9,340 nucleotides of DNA from the NCBI GenBank assembly GCA_002360295.1, contig DEQI01000124.1, forward strand, positions 1 to 9,340, read 5' to 3'. The translations under genes and the position numbers were made by a program. This DNA comes from Planococcaceae bacterium UBA3370. GTDB lineage: Bacteria > Bacillota > Bacilli > Bacillales_A > Planococcaceae. Position 1 is the stretch's first letter, and the number at the start of each line of letters is the position of its first letter. Positions 1 to 5,999 of the stretch are shown here, piece after piece. The notes below the pieces were generated by a model. It saw only the letters and a program-made list of their open reading frames with translations. It had not been told where the DNA came from and made no database searches.

Positions 1-386
1 ATAGATGTACCACGCTGACTATTTTTAACTCTTTCTTTAAGAACATCGTCTGCTATTTCAAAATGGACTAAAATACTTTGAAATCCCTTTTGGTGATATT
101 GCTTTAGTAGCTGTAAACGTCCTTGTTGATTTCGATTGGAGTTACAAAGAATTACATGATACTCTGTCTCATTCACAGCATAATTTACAATTGTTTGTGT
201 CAGAGCCACTTTAATAGCATTTTGTCCTTGTTGTGGTAATAACTTTTTATAATGCGTATGTAGAAAATCCGCATGATGATCTTGGTCAATCACAACCGAG
301 TTCATCAGTTCTTTTTCAAGTGCTTTTGCAAAAGTTGTTTTACCACTATGTGTTTTACCAACTGTCATAATAACAAATCTGTTCAT
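1..386 (-). CDS. P-loop ATP-binding protein, kinase-like (partial, C-terminus beyond the left edge)
   Basis: The reading frame starts at ATG 386-384 and stays open to the window edge, giving 128 residues of a longer protein. The N-terminus runs MNRFVIMTVGKTHSGKTTF, with a complete Walker A loop (GKTHSGKT, residues 10-17) after a short hydrophobic beta strand. This is the layout of small nucleoside or zeta-toxin-like kinases and AAA ATPases that bind ATP through the P-loop. A later stretch (VHFEIADDVLKERVKNSQRGTS) resembles the helix and arginine-rich lid region of such kinases. A GGAG site lies 9 nt upstream of the ATG. It is the last visible gene of the minus-strand run starting at 2099, about 110 nt after the preceding gene. 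The substrate cannot be read from the sequence. The P-loop assignment is firm, the kinase role is inferred. Confidence 0.8.
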   Translation of the reverse strand, partial: MNRFVIMTVGKTHSGKTTFAKALEKELMNSVVIDQDHHADFLHTHYKKLLPQQGQNAIKVALTQTIVNYAVNETEYHVILCNSNRNQQGRLQLLKQYHQKGFQSILVHFEIADDVLKERVKNSQRGTS

Positions 387-495
387 GTTGACAACTCCAA
401 ATTTTTTATTTGGTTACTAATTTCATACGCCTCTACTAGGATAATAATGGAAATATAAGTGCATGACAAATAAAAAACAGGACGAACCTTAATTG

Positions 496-1125
496 CTAGT
501 GATCCATCCAATATTGGAATAAATCCGATTCGTTTTGTACTTTAGAAATTTCAGTTTGGTTAATCTTTAGTGATTTGTTATCAACCCAAATCGAAAAGCT
601 TTTGATAGGGATTTGTTGTTGCTTCATCTCCATTAACAGTTCAAAAATAGCTGTTTCCCCATTTTCTTTCGGAATAACTGACTCATTACGCAAATCAATA
701 TTGACAATAACAGGTGTGTACTGTTTATAGTCATATACATTCGCATCCTTTTTAGGTGCCCCCTTTAAATCTATATCTACAAACACCTTTTTATCTGGAT
801 AATACTTTGAAGCAATTTCTTTTACATCTTGTTCTGCTTCGTATCTCCAAGAATGCCAAACATAATTATCCTGAATACCGACTTCTCCTTGTTCTGTTCC
901 AACATTAAAAACAGCTTCTGGACGAGCTATAGGAAACGCCGCAGCATGATAGTGTTGATCCATTACCCAAAAAAGTGGGGTTTTCACTTTAAATGGTTCA
1001 TCGTATTTTTCTTCTAAATACGTTTTAAATTCCTTCTTCGCTTGCAAATTACCCCATGGCGTTCCGTAAAAAAACAAACTAACGCAAAATAGAAAAAAGA
1101 CGAAAAAAATACTTACTCTTTTCAT
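496..1125 (-). CDS. Membrane-anchored or secreted protein of unknown function, possibly YfjL-like
   Basis: This 209-residue protein begins MKRVSIFFVFFLFC, with one hydrophobic segment (about residues 5-21) preceded by Lys-Arg. That is typical of a signal anchor or uncleaved signal peptide. There is no proper lipobox, so it is probably not a lipoprotein. The rest is soluble, charged and likely extracytoplasmic, with aromatic-rich stretches (NYVWHSWRYE, FSIWVDNKSL). The pattern GTPWG followed by YLEEKY after the membrane segment recalls the YfjL-like family of Bacillus, but this is from memory and unverified. A GTG directly upstream (1128) is also in frame. The ATG at 1125 is preferred because AGGGCGG ends 6 nt before it. 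It sits 58 nt downstream of the cupin gene on the same strand. No catalytic motif was recognised. Confidence 0.75.
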   Translation of the reverse strand: MKRVSIFFVFFLFCVSLFFYGTPWGNLQAKKEFKTYLEEKYDEPFKVKTPLFWVMDQHYHAAAFPIARPEAVFNVGTEQGEVGIQDNYVWHSWRYEAEQDVKEIASKYYPDKKVFVDIDLKGAPKKDANVYDYKQYTPVIVNIDLRNESVIPKENGETAIFELLMEMKQQQIPIKSFSIWVDNKSLKINQTEISKVQNESDLFQYWMDH

Positions 1126-1143
1126 CACACACCGCCCTAGCTT

Positions 1144-1180
1144 TTTTCTTTACTTCTGCAAAACTTATAGTAAAAGAAAA
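1144..1180. repeat. AT-rich imperfect inverted repeat between cupin and membrane-protein genes
   Basis: The arms TTTTCTTTACT (1144-1154) and AGTAAAAGAAAA (1169-1180) pair over 11 bp with a single bulged base around a 14-nt loop. On the minus strand the hairpin is followed by A residues rather than a U-run. It is therefore a poor terminator and may only be a weak stability or processing element inside the operon. Confidence 0.3.
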
Positions 1181-1183
1181 ACT

Positions 1184-1522
1184 TTATTTATTAACCCTGT
1201 CACCTCTACTATTTGGTTGTGATATGACCAAAAATTCTACATCTTCATTGGAATCATTGCGCATTTGGTGCTCAATATGTGGTGGCACTTCTACCCCCTC
1301 TTGAGATTTCAATGTAATCACTTCACCATTTAAATCAATAGTAGCAATCCCCGATAGAACAAAGAAAAATTGACGAGCTTGCTGATGATAATGCCATACT
1401 TCAGTTGTATTAGCAGGCATACGTTCATGGATGATACTTAATTCTTTATTTTTTACTAGATGCCATCCATCGCAATTTTCTCCCCATACGTAATGTTCGG
1501 CATTTTGTTTACTAATCTTCAA
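1184..1522 (-). CDS. Small single-domain cupin protein
   Basis: The protein has 112 residues and starts MKISKQNAEHYVWGENCDGW. Cupin motif 1 is visible as EVWHYHQQARQFFFVLSGIA: two His of HxH, then Gln at the place where Glu normally completes the metal site. Motif 2 is PPHIEHQMRNDSNEDVEFLV, with the third His. Single-domain cupins of this size bind a metal and act as sugar or small-molecule isomerases, dioxygenases or sensors. The substrate here is unknown. The first possible start is GTG at 1531, but that codon is part of the AAGGGTGAT SD site. TTG at 1522, 6 nt after the site, is preferred. It begins 13 nt after the HAD phosphatase stop, so the two are very likely translated from one mRNA and may act on the same compound. 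Confidence 0.88.
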   Translation of the reverse strand: MKISKQNAEHYVWGENCDGWHLVKNKELSIIHERMPANTTEVWHYHQQARQFFFVLSGIATIDLNGEVITLKSQEGVEVPPHIEHQMRNDSNEDVEFLVISQPNSRGDRVNK

Positions 1523-1535
1523 AACAATCACCCTT

Positions 1536-2099
1536 TTATTCTTTATTCATTAGTATATCTTCTATAATCCAATGAACAGCATGTAATAGATTAGTAGCTA
1601 CAAAATCAGTTACCACTTCACCCCAGCTGTCTCTAAAAGTTGTCAGAGAGCTTTCTCCCCATCCCGTCCTAACTAACACTTTTTTGGCCCCTACTTTATG
1701 TGCTGCTACCATGTCAGCACTTCCGTTATCTCCCACAATATAACATTTCGTTAAATCTAAATGATGTTCTTGCTGTGCTTTCAATAACATTCCTATATTT
1801 GGTTTTTGACATTCACAAAAATCCTCCATTTTATGTGGACAATAATAAATACCATCAAACATAGCAGCATGTTCTTGAAGATTTATATTAAGATTATAGT
1901 ACCCCTCCATCAGATCTTCTTCAGTAAAGTAACCTCGCCCTATTCTACTTTGATTAGTAAAAAGAAATACTTTTAATCCTAATTCATTTAGTAATCGAAT
2001 GGCAGCAGGAGTAAATTCATACATAGAAAATTCAAGAGGATGTTCGCCACCTCCGTGCCCACCTATCGTTCCATCACGATCTAAAAATATGGCAATAAT
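1536..2099 (-). CDS. HAD-IIIA family phosphatase, GmhB (heptose/histidinol bisphosphatase)-like, with ATT start
   Basis: With an ATT start at 2099 the product is 187 residues. Motif I is LDRDGT near residue 7, with both catalytic Asp. Motif II is FTNQ, motif III is the Lys of CQKP, and motif IV is VGDNGSADM. A CPH...CEC cluster just before motif III matches the zinc loop of GmhB-type bisphosphatases. All residues for phosphoester hydrolysis are present, so the enzyme is probably active on a sugar or small-molecule phosphate. The first in-frame ATG (2024) would delete motif I and cannot be the real start. Upstream, an in-frame TGA (2130-2132) closes the frame with no ATG, GTG or TTG between. 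The cupin gene follows 13 nt downstream. Family assignment is strong, the substrate is unknown. A Gly-rich insert (GGHGGGE) follows motif I. Confidence 0.88.
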   Translation of the reverse strand: MIAIFLDRDGTIGGHGGGEHPLEFSMYEFTPAAIRLLNELGLKVFLFTNQSRIGRGYFTEEDLMEGYYNLNINLQEHAAMFDGIYYCPHKMEDFCECQKPNIGMLLKAQQEHHLDLTKCYIVGDNGSADMVAAHKVGAKKVLVRTGWGESSLTTFRDSWGEVVTDFVATNLLHAVHWIIEDILMNKE

Positions 2100-2113
2100 A
2101 TGGATTCCCTCCC
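2097..2113 (-). promoter_or_regulatory. SD site and ATT start of the HAD phosphatase gene
   Basis: GGGAGGG (2113-2107 on the minus strand) is followed after AATCCAT by ATT at 2099-2097. Counted from GGAGG the gap is 8 nt, the same as for the ATG of the GGDEF/EAL gene in this window. A second ATT follows immediately at 2096-2094. No standard start codon lies in frame between here and the upstream stop at 2132. Confidence 0.65.
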
Positions 2114-2221
2114 ATAAATAATTTGATTGTCACCCTTCATGTAAAACTGTTTAAACTCATTCAATTATTTAGTCCCTTTCTAAAGTTCTTAGTTTAAGTG
2201 TATTTTCAACTACAGATAAAA

Positions 2222-2248
2222 GAAGAAGGAGCTATTTCCTACTTCTTT
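2222..2248 (-). terminator. Probable weak terminator of the small secreted-protein gene
   Basis: AAGAAG (2223-2228) pairs with CTTCTT (2242-2247), with one mismatch and two further pairs, around a 7-nt loop. Read on the minus strand the stem runs into CTTTTATC, giving a U-rich but imperfect tail. It lies about 90 nt after the stop at 2336 and before the HAD gene. The 237 bases between 2099 and 2336 otherwise hold no gene, and no convincing promoter for the HAD run was found. Confidence 0.4.
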
Positions 2249-2335
2249 CTTTACATATTCATTTTTCGTTAAACAAGACGTGTATTTATAGAAACTGTCT
2301 TAAATATTCTCTTCATCCAAATCATCTACCCCATA

Positions 2336-2557
2336 CTACTCTTTAAAATAATCATCATATTTAGTATCTGTTACATATGGGAACCAGTGTTTTTTATAAT
2401 CATTTGATATAAACTGATGCGACACAAGGAAAAACTTATAAGGATTATCTTCTTTTGGTTTAAAAGCATAATCAGATGCTGATATTTCAGCAGGAGTAAT
2501 CATCAATGAACATATAATAATGATTACTGTAGTCATTAATACGAATAGCTTCTTCAT
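2336..2557 (-). CDS. Small secreted protein of unknown function
   Basis: This 73-residue protein has a clear N-terminal signal peptide: MKK, a hydrophobic core (LFVLMTTVIIIICSLMI), then TPAEISASDY with a likely signal peptidase I cut after ASA (about residue 28). The mature part would be only about 45 residues, rich in Lys, Tyr, Phe and Asp (KPKEDNPYKFFLVSHQF, KKHWFPYVTDTKYDDYFKE). No family was recognised. The ATG at 2557 follows GAGATG 5-6 nt upstream, a modest SD site. The gene is monocistronic, with a candidate -10 box upstream and a hairpin downstream. The frame ends at TAG and then stays open for another 11 acidic codons, so the protein may be a shortened version of a longer one. Codon use and the signal peptide support a real gene. 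Confidence 0.6.
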   Translation of the reverse strand: MKKLFVLMTTVIIIICSLMITPAEISASDYAFKPKEDNPYKFFLVSHQFISNDYKKHWFPYVTDTKYDDYFKE

Positions 2558-2606
2558 GTAACATCTCTATTCTCATTTAATCGCGTTTTCTATCGCATAT
2601 TCCTAA

Positions 2607-2612
2607 ATTATA
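2607..2612 (-). promoter_or_regulatory. Candidate -10 box for the small secreted-protein gene
   Basis: A perfect TATAAT on the minus strand lies 50 nt upstream of the ATG at 2557. No good TTGACA-type -35 sits 16-18 nt further upstream (the nearest, TTGAGT, is 22 nt away). The promoter may therefore depend on an activator or be a chance match. Confidence 0.3.
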
Positions 2613-2648
2613 CAATTAATTGGGAGGTTTTGATACTCAAAACACGAT

Positions 2649-2667
2649 TAATAAGGGGATCTTATTA
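2649..2667. repeat. Perfect 7-bp inverted repeat, possible operator
   Basis: TAATAAG (2649-2655) and CTTATTA (2661-2667) are perfect complements around a 5-nt spacer (gggat). The site lies about 37 bp upstream of the candidate -10 box at 2607-2612. It has the size of a dimeric-regulator binding site. There is no U-tract on either side, so it does not look like a terminator. Confidence 0.3.
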
Positions 2668-2713
2668 CAATAAAGAATTTTTATGAAAATAAAATTAATA
2701 TGAACAATTAATA

Positions 2714-2748
2714 AAAAATAGAGCCCCTTTTTAAGGAACTCTATTTTT
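2714..2748 (-). terminator. Rho-independent terminator of the sigma/anti-sigma operon
   Basis: AAAAATAGAG (2714-2723) and CTCTATTTTT (2739-2748) form a perfect 10-bp stem. Inside it, CCTT and AAGG can extend the pairing. On the minus strand the stem ends in a T-rich run (CTCTATTTTTTATT), as expected for intrinsic termination. It starts 35 nt after the anti-sigma stop codon at 2783. Confidence 0.85.
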
Positions 2749-2782
2749 CCTTTCAACTCAAATCGCTGATTGTGTTTTCCAG

Positions 2783-4099
2783 TTATCTCAATTCAATTTC
2801 TAAACGTCCTATTCCATTTAAATATTGCTCATACCGCGCAATCTCCAGCTTTACGGGATTAACTGGGATGTTTTCACCATTTTCCGTATCGAAAAATTGC
2901 CCAATTAACATATAATCCTCATGCTCCGAAATCCATGAACTGTATGAAAAATAAATATTACCTTCTGCATCGATTAGCTTGTCAAATACTGTTTTAAATT
3001 CGTTCTTTTTATTTTGCTTTACTTTATATTGAATTTCATAAAGATCTTTTATTTCAAGCTCTACATCAATATTTTCAGGCTGGCTAATCACTTTTTTCTG
3101 ATCTAAGTCTATTGTTATAAATGCATCTGCTTTATCAATTGCTTCTATTTCTCGCAGCTCAATTGTAATTCTTTCTGGTATGCGGAAGTAATTACTTTCT
3201 AACATCATACTAAATTGCTCATCTTCATATTGACCAAATCCAACGAATCCGTTTTTAATCTTGCCCCATTCCTCCTGTTTTTCATTATAGATACGAATAT
3301 CCTCAAAGCTAAGTATTTTCTTTGTATTGGATGGATCAATGGACATTTTTAATTCCGATCTAAGAGGAGAAATAATAAGTTCATGAATAGAAAAGCGTTG
3401 TCCGTCTACTACTACATCTTTATTAATTGTAAATCGTTTCGATGGTTTTACTTCATTTTTTAATGTAAAAGGTATTTCAAATTCTGTTTCAGGATGATCT
3501 CTTAACGATAATATTAACTTGAAATCCTTTGAAGAATAGTCCATCCCTTCGCTTGCAGCTACACCAACAGTTTCTTCCATTTCATATGTTCCTACAGGCT
3601 GTGCTGACCAGCTACTACTAACTGCCGCCTGAACTAATTCATTGTTCTGTTTAACTTCCGTTGTTACCCCCATGAAGTTTGCTAAATCTTCATTTGAATT
3701 AAGTTTATAGGAAATGATCATTCCAGATTCATCCGCCACAACACCAGTAATCGTAAGTGTTTTACCATTAATCGTTTGACTCGCATTAATTTGCTCGTAA
3801 TATTCATTATTGACAATATCCTCAATCCCTTTATCAAAAACAATCATTTCAACAAGTGGCTTTAATCCTGGTATTTGTGAAATTGCATGAGCAATCGTTG
3901 GGGACACTCGAATAGAACCAATAAAGGCTAACGCTATTATGGCTACTGTTATAGTCCATTGGATGACCCTTTTTTTTCGAGTTCTATATTTGATTCGTTT
4001 GTAAGCAGTATACTGTGCTTCACTATTCAAATTGTTCAACGGCACTGAATCAAGTAATTCCATATATTTTTGTTGTTGTTTTTCATCAAACTGACTCAT
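2783..4099 (-). CDS. Membrane-bound anti-sigma factor, DUF4179 (plus DUF5643-like) protein
   Basis: This 438-residue protein has a cytoplasmic N-terminus of about 45 residues ending in a basic patch (KRIKYRTRKKR). One membrane helix follows (about residues 46-63), then a large extracytoplasmic part. The segment RVSPTIAHAISQIPGLKPLVEMI right after the helix is the hallmark of DUF4179 proteins, which are anti-sigma factors encoded beside ECF sigma genes. The later part (about 215-330, with repeated beta-strand-like segments) fits the DUF5643 domain often found with it. It would hold the sigma factor inactive at the membrane until an envelope signal is sensed. The start ATG overlaps the sigma stop (ATGA), so translation is coupled and the two are made in balance. 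A GGAG/GGGGGG stretch inside the end of the sigma gene is the SD site. The signal sensed is unknown. Confidence 0.88.
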   Translation of the reverse strand: MSQFDEKQQQKYMELLDSVPLNNLNSEAQYTAYKRIKYRTRKKRVIQWTITVAIIALAFIGSIRVSPTIAHAISQIPGLKPLVEMIVFDKGIEDIVNNEYYEQINASQTINGKTLTITGVVADESGMIISYKLNSNEDLANFMGVTTEVKQNNELVQAAVSSSWSAQPVGTYEMEETVGVAASEGMDYSSKDFKLILSLRDHPETEFEIPFTLKNEVKPSKRFTINKDVVVDGQRFSIHELIISPLRSELKMSIDPSNTKKILSFEDIRIYNEKQEEWGKIKNGFVGFGQYEDEQFSMMLESNYFRIPERITIELREIEAIDKADAFITIDLDQKKVISQPENIDVELEIKDLYEIQYKVKQNKKNEFKTVFDKLIDAEGNIYFSYSSWISEHEDYMLIGQFFDTENGENIPVNPVKLEIARYEQYLNGIGRLEIELR

Positions 4100-4602
4100 G
4101 ACATGCCCCCCTCTCCTAATAAGCGACGAAGCCTCTTTAATGTTTTATGTAATCTCGATTTCACTGTACCTTCAGGAATGTTTTGTAGTGTAGCGATGTC
4201 ACTATTCTTTAAATCTTTAAAGTACTTTAAATGAATGAGCTCCTGCTGCTCAATCGGTAGCTGCGAAATGACATCATTGAGTTCAAATAATTCGCTCATG
4301 TATTGTGGCTTTTCTACTAAATCATTCGTGATAACTATTCGTTTTTGCTGTCGTTTCATCATTAAACATGTATTAATAACAATGCGTACAAGCCATGTTT
4401 TGAAATACTCTGGTGTTTGGACTTTATGCATGTTTTTTAAGCATTGATACATCATTTCTTGAAGCACATCATTAGCATCGTGTTCATTTTGCATATAGCT
4501 ATAAGCCACACGATACATAGATTCTTTATATAAAGTAATGAGTTGTAGTTGGGCTCCTTCATTCCCATTAATCGCTTGTTTAGCAAGTTCAACCTCATTC
4601 AT
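4096..4602 (-). CDS. ECF-type RNA polymerase sigma factor
   Basis: From ATG 4602 the protein is 168 residues. Region 2 spans about residues 22-88, with the core-binding segment HDANDVLQEMMYQCLKN and FKTWLVRIVINTC. Region 4 spans about 107-160, with LPIEQQELIHLKYFKDLKNSDIA and the recognition helix PEGTVKSRLHKTLKRLR. Region 3 is absent, which defines the ECF group. It directs RNA polymerase to its own promoter set and is held by the anti-sigma factor overlapping its 3' end. The frame is open to 4635, but the run of six G at 4609-4614 is the SD site, 6 nt before ATG 4602. The ATG at 4608 directly abuts it and is less likely. No convincing self-promoter was found in the 208 bp divergent region on the minus strand. 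Confidence 0.93.
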   Translation of the reverse strand: MNEVELAKQAINGNEGAQLQLITLYKESMYRVAYSYMQNEHDANDVLQEMMYQCLKNMHKVQTPEYFKTWLVRIVINTCLMMKRQQKRIVITNDLVEKPQYMSELFELNDVISQLPIEQQELIHLKYFKDLKNSDIATLQNIPEGTVKSRLHKTLKRLRRLLGEGGMS

Positions 4603-4717
4603 TTCCATCCCCCCTTTAATGATTAGATGCATCACTCGACTGTTTCGTTCACTTTTTTAATAAACCATTGCAATAATTTTTGAAACGCAACTCTCTTCAA
4701 AATATTTAAATAGTATA

Positions 4718-4744
4718 GAAACTTTTTCAAATTTCATCCGTATT
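4718..4744 (+). promoter_or_regulatory. Candidate ECF-type promoter for the Nudix-DUF402 pair
   Basis: GAAAC (4718-4722) and CGTATT (4739-4744) are separated by exactly 16 nt. Bacillus extracytoplasmic-function sigma factors commonly use a -35 ending in GAAAC or AAC and a -10 starting CGT with this spacing. The first -35 base is A instead of the usual T (AGAAAC). A start near 4751 would leave a leader of about 60 nt before the TTG at 4811. A second -35-like TGAAAC lies at 4681-4686 but has only TATTTA at -10. The link to the neighbouring sigma factor is inferred. Confidence 0.4.
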
Positions 4745-4810
4745 ACAAGTGATCAAATCAAAATACGAATATTGAATGAACCAATCTAATTGAAAGGAAG
4801 TGTTGAGCGT

Positions 4811-5344
4811 TTGATTTTCTCCAAAGAAATAGAAGAAACAAATATCACTCATTATAACCATACTAAAATAAGAGAAGCGGTAAGAGCTATTATTATAAAA
4901 AATGATAAAATACTTTTAATTCATTCAAATAAAGGAGATTACAAATTTCCTGGAGGTGGTGTGGAGGAAAATGAAAGCCATGATGAAGCACTTATTCGGG
5001 AGGTAAAAGAAGAAACAGGTTACGTAAATTGCCAGGTTCACACTAAAATAGGCTTCATATGCGAAAACAAAATGGACGAATATATGGACAATACTTTATT
5101 CCAAATGAGATCTCATTATTATCTTTGTCAATTAATGAATGACGAGTCAATCGCTCAACAACTAGTCGATTATGAAATCATCCAACAATTCACACCGAAA
5201 TGGATATCTATTGATGAAGCCATTAGGCAAAATGAAAGTCTTATGAACGATTCAGGCATAAATGACTGGGTGCCTCGTGAAACATTTGTATTAAAAGAAT
5301 TTAAAAAAAATTTAAACTACATAGGAGGTGATTCCCATTCATAA
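4811..5344 (+). CDS. Nudix hydrolase
   Basis: From TTG 4811 the protein has 177 residues. The complete Nudix box is present at about residues 49-71: G, five residues, E, seven residues, then REVKEETGY. Every catalytic residue for Mg2+-dependent cleavage of a nucleoside diphosphate linked to another group is intact. PGGGVEENES just before it is the usual lead-in. The family ranges from oxidised-nucleotide cleaners to RNA 5'-pyrophosphohydrolases, and the substrate is not readable here. The frame is open from TTG 4790, but that codon precedes the SD site AAAGGAAG (4793-4800). TTG at 4811, 10 nt after it, is the better start. Its last codons contain the SD site of the DUF402 gene, which it overlaps by 8 nt, so the two are translationally coupled. 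Confidence 0.92.
   Translation: MIFSKEIEETNITHYNHTKIREAVRAIIIKNDKILLIHSNKGDYKFPGGGVEENESHDEALIREVKEETGYVNCQVHTKIGFICENKMDEYMDNTLFQMRSHYYLCQLMNDESIAQQLVDYEIIQQFTPKWISIDEAIRQNESLMNDSGINDWVPRETFVLKEFKKNLNYIGGDSHS
5323..5339 (+). promoter_or_regulatory. SD site and apparent ATT start of the DUF402 gene
   Basis: A near-perfect SD AGGAGGTGAT (5323-5332) is followed by ATT at 5337-5339, 8 nt after AGGAGG. The only in-frame standard start, GTG 5328-5330, lies inside the SD itself and could not be read from it. The next in-frame ATG is about 40 codons later and has no SD. Confidence 0.55.
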
Positions 5345-5933
5345 AGACATCAAAATTTTTTGGAATCATGTCGGGAGAGAACATCGCACATTCTCTTATT
5401 CTCCAACTATCCAAAAAAACTCAGAATACATAAAAAAGCAAACGATTGAAATGAAATTAAAACATTGTAAAGAAGAAGCTAAAAATCAATTTTTTCAACA
5501 CGATGAAAATACATTAATAGAAATACCTCACCAAGAGTCTAACGATACGTTTATTATTATCTATTGTATGGAAAGTGGCTTGCAATTCTCTTTAGGTCAT
5601 AAGAAAAAGTATAACTGGTGGCTAATTGATATTGTAGATATAGAGGAAATAGAAGAAAAAATATACTGCGTGCATGATTTATTTTTGGATATTTCAATCG
5701 ACTGCAACGGTTCTTATCAAGTACTGGATATGGATGAATTCCATTTTGCTTATTCAAATGACATCCTTTCTAACAATCATTATGAGAAAGCAATGGATTC
5801 TTTCATTACAATATTAAATACTTTGAACCAGGATGAATTTCCAAGCGAGTGGTTAAATCAAATAGTTGAACAATATCAGTCCCAATTGAACGACACATTA
5901 ATTAACTCAGGAAAATTCAAATCAATATATTAA
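5337..5933 (+). CDS. DUF402 family protein, nucleoside di-/triphosphatase-like
   Basis: With the ATT start the protein is 198 residues. The diagnostic stretch begins at about residue 94: WWLIDIVDIEEIEEKIYCVHD, then LFLDISIDCNGSYQVLDMDEF and a helical end (NNHYEKAMDSFITIL). This is the DUF402 pattern, with D-L-x-L-D followed by D-x-D-E-F acidic residues that bind metal in this fold. A characterised Bacillus/Staphylococcus relative (YgaC/Ntdp) hydrolyses nucleoside tri- and diphosphates. The N-terminal part (HKDIKIFWNHVGREHRTFSYS) is typical of nothing I recognise. The gene overlaps the Nudix gene by 8 nt, and both products probably act on nucleotides or RNA 5' ends. Family assignment is good, activity is inferred. 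No terminator follows; yxjI-like lies 67 nt downstream. Confidence 0.82.
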   Translation: MHKDIKIFWNHVGREHRTFSYSPTIQKNSEYIKKQTIEMKLKHCKEEAKNQFFQHDENTLIEIPHQESNDTFIIIYCMESGLQFSLGHKKKYNWWLIDIVDIEEIEEKIYCVHDLFLDISIDCNGSYQVLDMDEFHFAYSNDILSNNHYEKAMDSFITILNTLNQDEFPSEWLNQIVEQYQSQLNDTLINSGKFKSIY

Positions 5934-5999
5934 ATATATGACCATGCTTTTCATTAAAGCTATAGTTTGAGTTTTATAATATATGAAGGAGGTAATAGT

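Noticed and set aside
1523..1531. GTG at 1531 as start of the cupin gene
   Set aside because: The codon overlaps the AAGGGTGAT SD; TTG at 1522 has the right spacing.
4235..4447. Plus-strand open frame inside the sigma gene
   Set aside because: It is antisense to a clear sigma factor, has no SD and a composition unlike a real protein.
4603..4635. Longer N-terminus of the sigma factor
   Set aside because: The added codons run through the G-rich SD and encode sequence not typical of ECF sigma factors.
4681..4708. TTGAAA-17-TATTTA as a sigma-A promoter for the Nudix gene
   Set aside because: The -10 box matches the consensus at only three of six positions; the ECF-like pair further downstream fits better.
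5947..5961. Short repeat GCTTT-tcatt-AAAGC after the DUF402 gene
   Set aside because: The 5-bp stem is too short and no T-run follows, so it is not called a terminator.
5975..5980. TATAAT just upstream of the yxjI-like gene
   Set aside because: A start 7 nt downstream would fall inside the SD at 5986-5992, and no good -35 box lies 17 nt upstream.
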